Origin: Rhodospirillaceae bacterium
Lineage (GTDB): Bacteria; Pseudomonadota; Alphaproteobacteria; Thalassobaculales; Thalassobaculaceae
Direction of reading: 5' to 3'
Assembly (NCBI GenBank): GCA_018401495.1
Contig: JAGYJX010000018.1
Location: 1-64,000 of the forward strand
Length of the DNA: 64,000 nt
How positions within the stretch are numbered: the first letter of the stretch is position 1; the number at the start of each line of letters is the position of its first letter. Under the pieces are notes generated by a model. It did no database searches. It was not told the DNA's origin and saw only the letters and a list, made by a program, of their open reading frames with translations. Shown in pieces: positions 62,903-64,000 of the stretch. Position numbers and translations under genes: made by a program.

Positions 62903-62940
62903 CGTTCTGAATATCGGCCTTTGTTCTTTACATCAGAACG
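62903..62940. promoter_or_regulatory. Inverted repeat upstream of the XRE-cupin gene
   Basis: CGTTCTGA (62903-62910) and TCAGAACG (62933-62940) are perfect inverted arms 22 bases apart, in a locally AT-rich stretch 25 bases upstream of the ATG. This is a plausible autoregulatory site. Confidence 0.5.
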
Positions 62941-63166
62941 CTTGTCCGCTATATCGTCCACCCATCGACACACGGGGAACGGTCCACCCCACCTGACGGA
63001 CCCGCGGCGATTTGATCGGGCAGCTTGCAGCCGCGTCACCAATTGCTAAAGCGCCACGGGGACCTCTCCCGTGGGCTCGTGAACACGAACCTGGGAGTCG
63101 CGCGGTGTCCCGACCCTTCACGAGCGCCAAGACTAGCACACCGACCCCCGGATCGGGGCGTCCGTC
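62941..63166. other. Intergenic region before cysG, no gene recognised
   Basis: Apart from GCTATATCG-type AT-rich bases near 62950 that could be promoter sequence, nothing specific is visible. No riboswitch-like structure was identified by eye. Confidence 0.4.
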
Positions 63167-64000
63167 GTGAACGGCTTCCCCGCCTTCCTGCGCCTCGCCG
63201 GCGAGCCCGTGCTGGTGGTCGGCGGCGGTGAGGCCGCGGTCGCCAAGACCCGGCTGCTGCTGGCGGCCGGGGCGGCGGTCACCGTCGCCGCCAGCGCGCC
63301 GGCGGCCGAAATCTGGATTGGGCCGCGGCCGGCCGGCTGGTCATCGACCGACGGCCGCCCGACGCCGGCTCGCTCGCCGGCCGCGCGATCGTCATCGTCG
63401 CCGAGCCGGATGCCGACGGCGTCGCGGTCGCCGCCGCCGCCCGCGCCGCCCGGGTCCCGGTCAACGTCGTCGACCGGCCCGAGCTGTCGACGTTCATCAT
63501 GCCGGCGATCATCGACCGCGACCCGGTGCTGATCGCGGTGTCGACCGGCGGGACCTCGCCGGCGCTGGCCCGGCGGGTGCGCGCCTGGATCGAGGCGGCG
63601 CTGCCGTCGCGGCTCGGCGACCTCGCCCGCGCCCTCGACTCCGCCCGCCCCACGGTCAACCACGCCCTGGCCGCGGCGCCGGTCCGGCGGCGGTTTTGGG
63701 ACGCCATCCTGGACGGGCCGATCGCGGCTCGAATCCTGCGCGGCGACGCCGACGGCGGCAACCGTGTCCTCGAGCAACTGGCCGCGCCGGACGGCGGCCG
63801 GACGGCCGGCGTGGTCCACATCGTCGGCGCCGGCCCCGGCGACCCGGACCTCCTGACCCTGAAGGCGCTGCGTCTGCTGCAGCAGGCCGACGTGGTGATC
63901 CACGACCGGCTGGTCGGCGAGGCGATCCTCTCCCTGGCCCGGCGCGACGCCGCCCGGATCTGCGTCGGCAAGGCCAAGGGCGCGCATTCCTGGAGCCAGG
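63167..64000 (+). CDS. cysG: Siroheme synthase, 5' part (runs off the window; frameshifted in the assembly)
   Basis: A multifunctional enzyme that makes sirohaem from uroporphyrinogen III by two methylations, dehydrogenation and iron insertion. The GTG start leads to the dehydrogenase/chelatase domain: [34 protein letters not shown]. An indel near 63315 changes phase, after which [73 protein letters not shown] and the methyltransferase domain start [36 protein letters not shown] follow. The remaining methyltransferase domain lies beyond the window. It is probably linked to sulfite or nitrite reduction. Confidence 0.93.

Noticed and set aside
5003..63400. Interpreting the many frameshifted genes as a decaying genome region
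   Set aside because: Proteins on both sides of each break are highly conserved, catalytic residues are intact, several breaks are compensating pairs and housekeeping genes are hit; sequencing error explains this better.

Overview
The window is a very GC-rich bacterial chromosome segment with dense, short-spaced genes, GTG/TTG as well as ATG starts, GGAGG-type ribosome binding sites and many 1-8 base gene overlaps. The gene families (four-carbon acid kinase OtnK, PAS_5-type protein, DUF2852, DUF1223, the csp-infA-helicase group, TRAP and His/Gln-type ABC transporters, urate hydroxylase PuuD) point to an alphaproteobacterium, most likely a Rhodospirillales-like metabolic generalist. That placement is inference from gene content, not from a marker gene.

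Layout. 1-3.0 kb is a mobile-element scar: a methyltransferase 3' fragment joined to an IS5-type transposase remnant, into which a complete 1,908-bp IS1634-like element has inserted (18-bp perfect inverted repeats, 4-bp target duplication). 3.0-5.0 kb has a peptidoglycan-binding membrane protein, a Tat-exported DUF1223 protein and an antitoxin with a truncated toxin. 5.0-8.1 kb is a D-erythronate-type catabolic group (otnK, otnI, denD). 8.1-13.7 kb holds small unknowns, an MFS exporter, a VOC protein, a LigB-type dioxygenase with DoxX, and a divergent LysR regulator. 14-19.4 kb has a TPP-dependent enzyme, a pair of small paralogues, and an rraA / glycerate kinase / 4Fe-4S protein operon. 19.7-24.7 kb has fhs, a BenE-like transporter and a cold-shock group (csp, infA, DEAD-box helicase). 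25-33.6 kb carries sppA, a purine permease, a TrmN-like methyltransferase, ispB and small stress-type proteins. 33.7-35.1 kb has tRNA-Pro(CGG), vapBC and an IS remnant. 35.1-42.7 kb has a GMC dehydrogenase pair, an amidohydrolase, and an amino-acid-type ABC transporter operon ending in a TauD dioxygenase. 46-56.4 kb is a purine catabolism cluster (nucleoside deaminase, PuuD, UraD-UraH fusion, a three-gene ABC transporter, XdhA, XdhB). 56.4-61.2 kb is a TRAP transporter plus 3-hydroxyisobutyrate-type dehydrogenase under a divergent FadR-type regulator. The right edge has a small lipoprotein, an XRE-cupin regulator and the start of cysG, which runs off the window.

Two properties run through the window. 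First, more than 20 single-base indels break or locally garble otherwise well-conserved genes (otnK, fhs, sppA, xdhA, xdhB, dctM, dctQ, cysG and others). They cluster in short G/C runs and hit housekeeping genes, so uncorrected sequencing error is more likely than decay; I annotate these as single genes across the break. Second, two families of palindromic intergenic repeats occur. One has inner hairpins whose stem sequences differ while staying self-complementary. Both families occupy almost every gene boundary in the purine cluster.

Several perfect or near-perfect palindromes sit at the expected place to be operators (Phd antitoxin, VapBC, a TetR-type site, FadR-type, XRE-cupin, LysR). I found no CRISPR array, rRNA or prophage, and no clearly new multi-gene system; the most unusual observations are the repeat architecture and a pair of small unknown paralogues.
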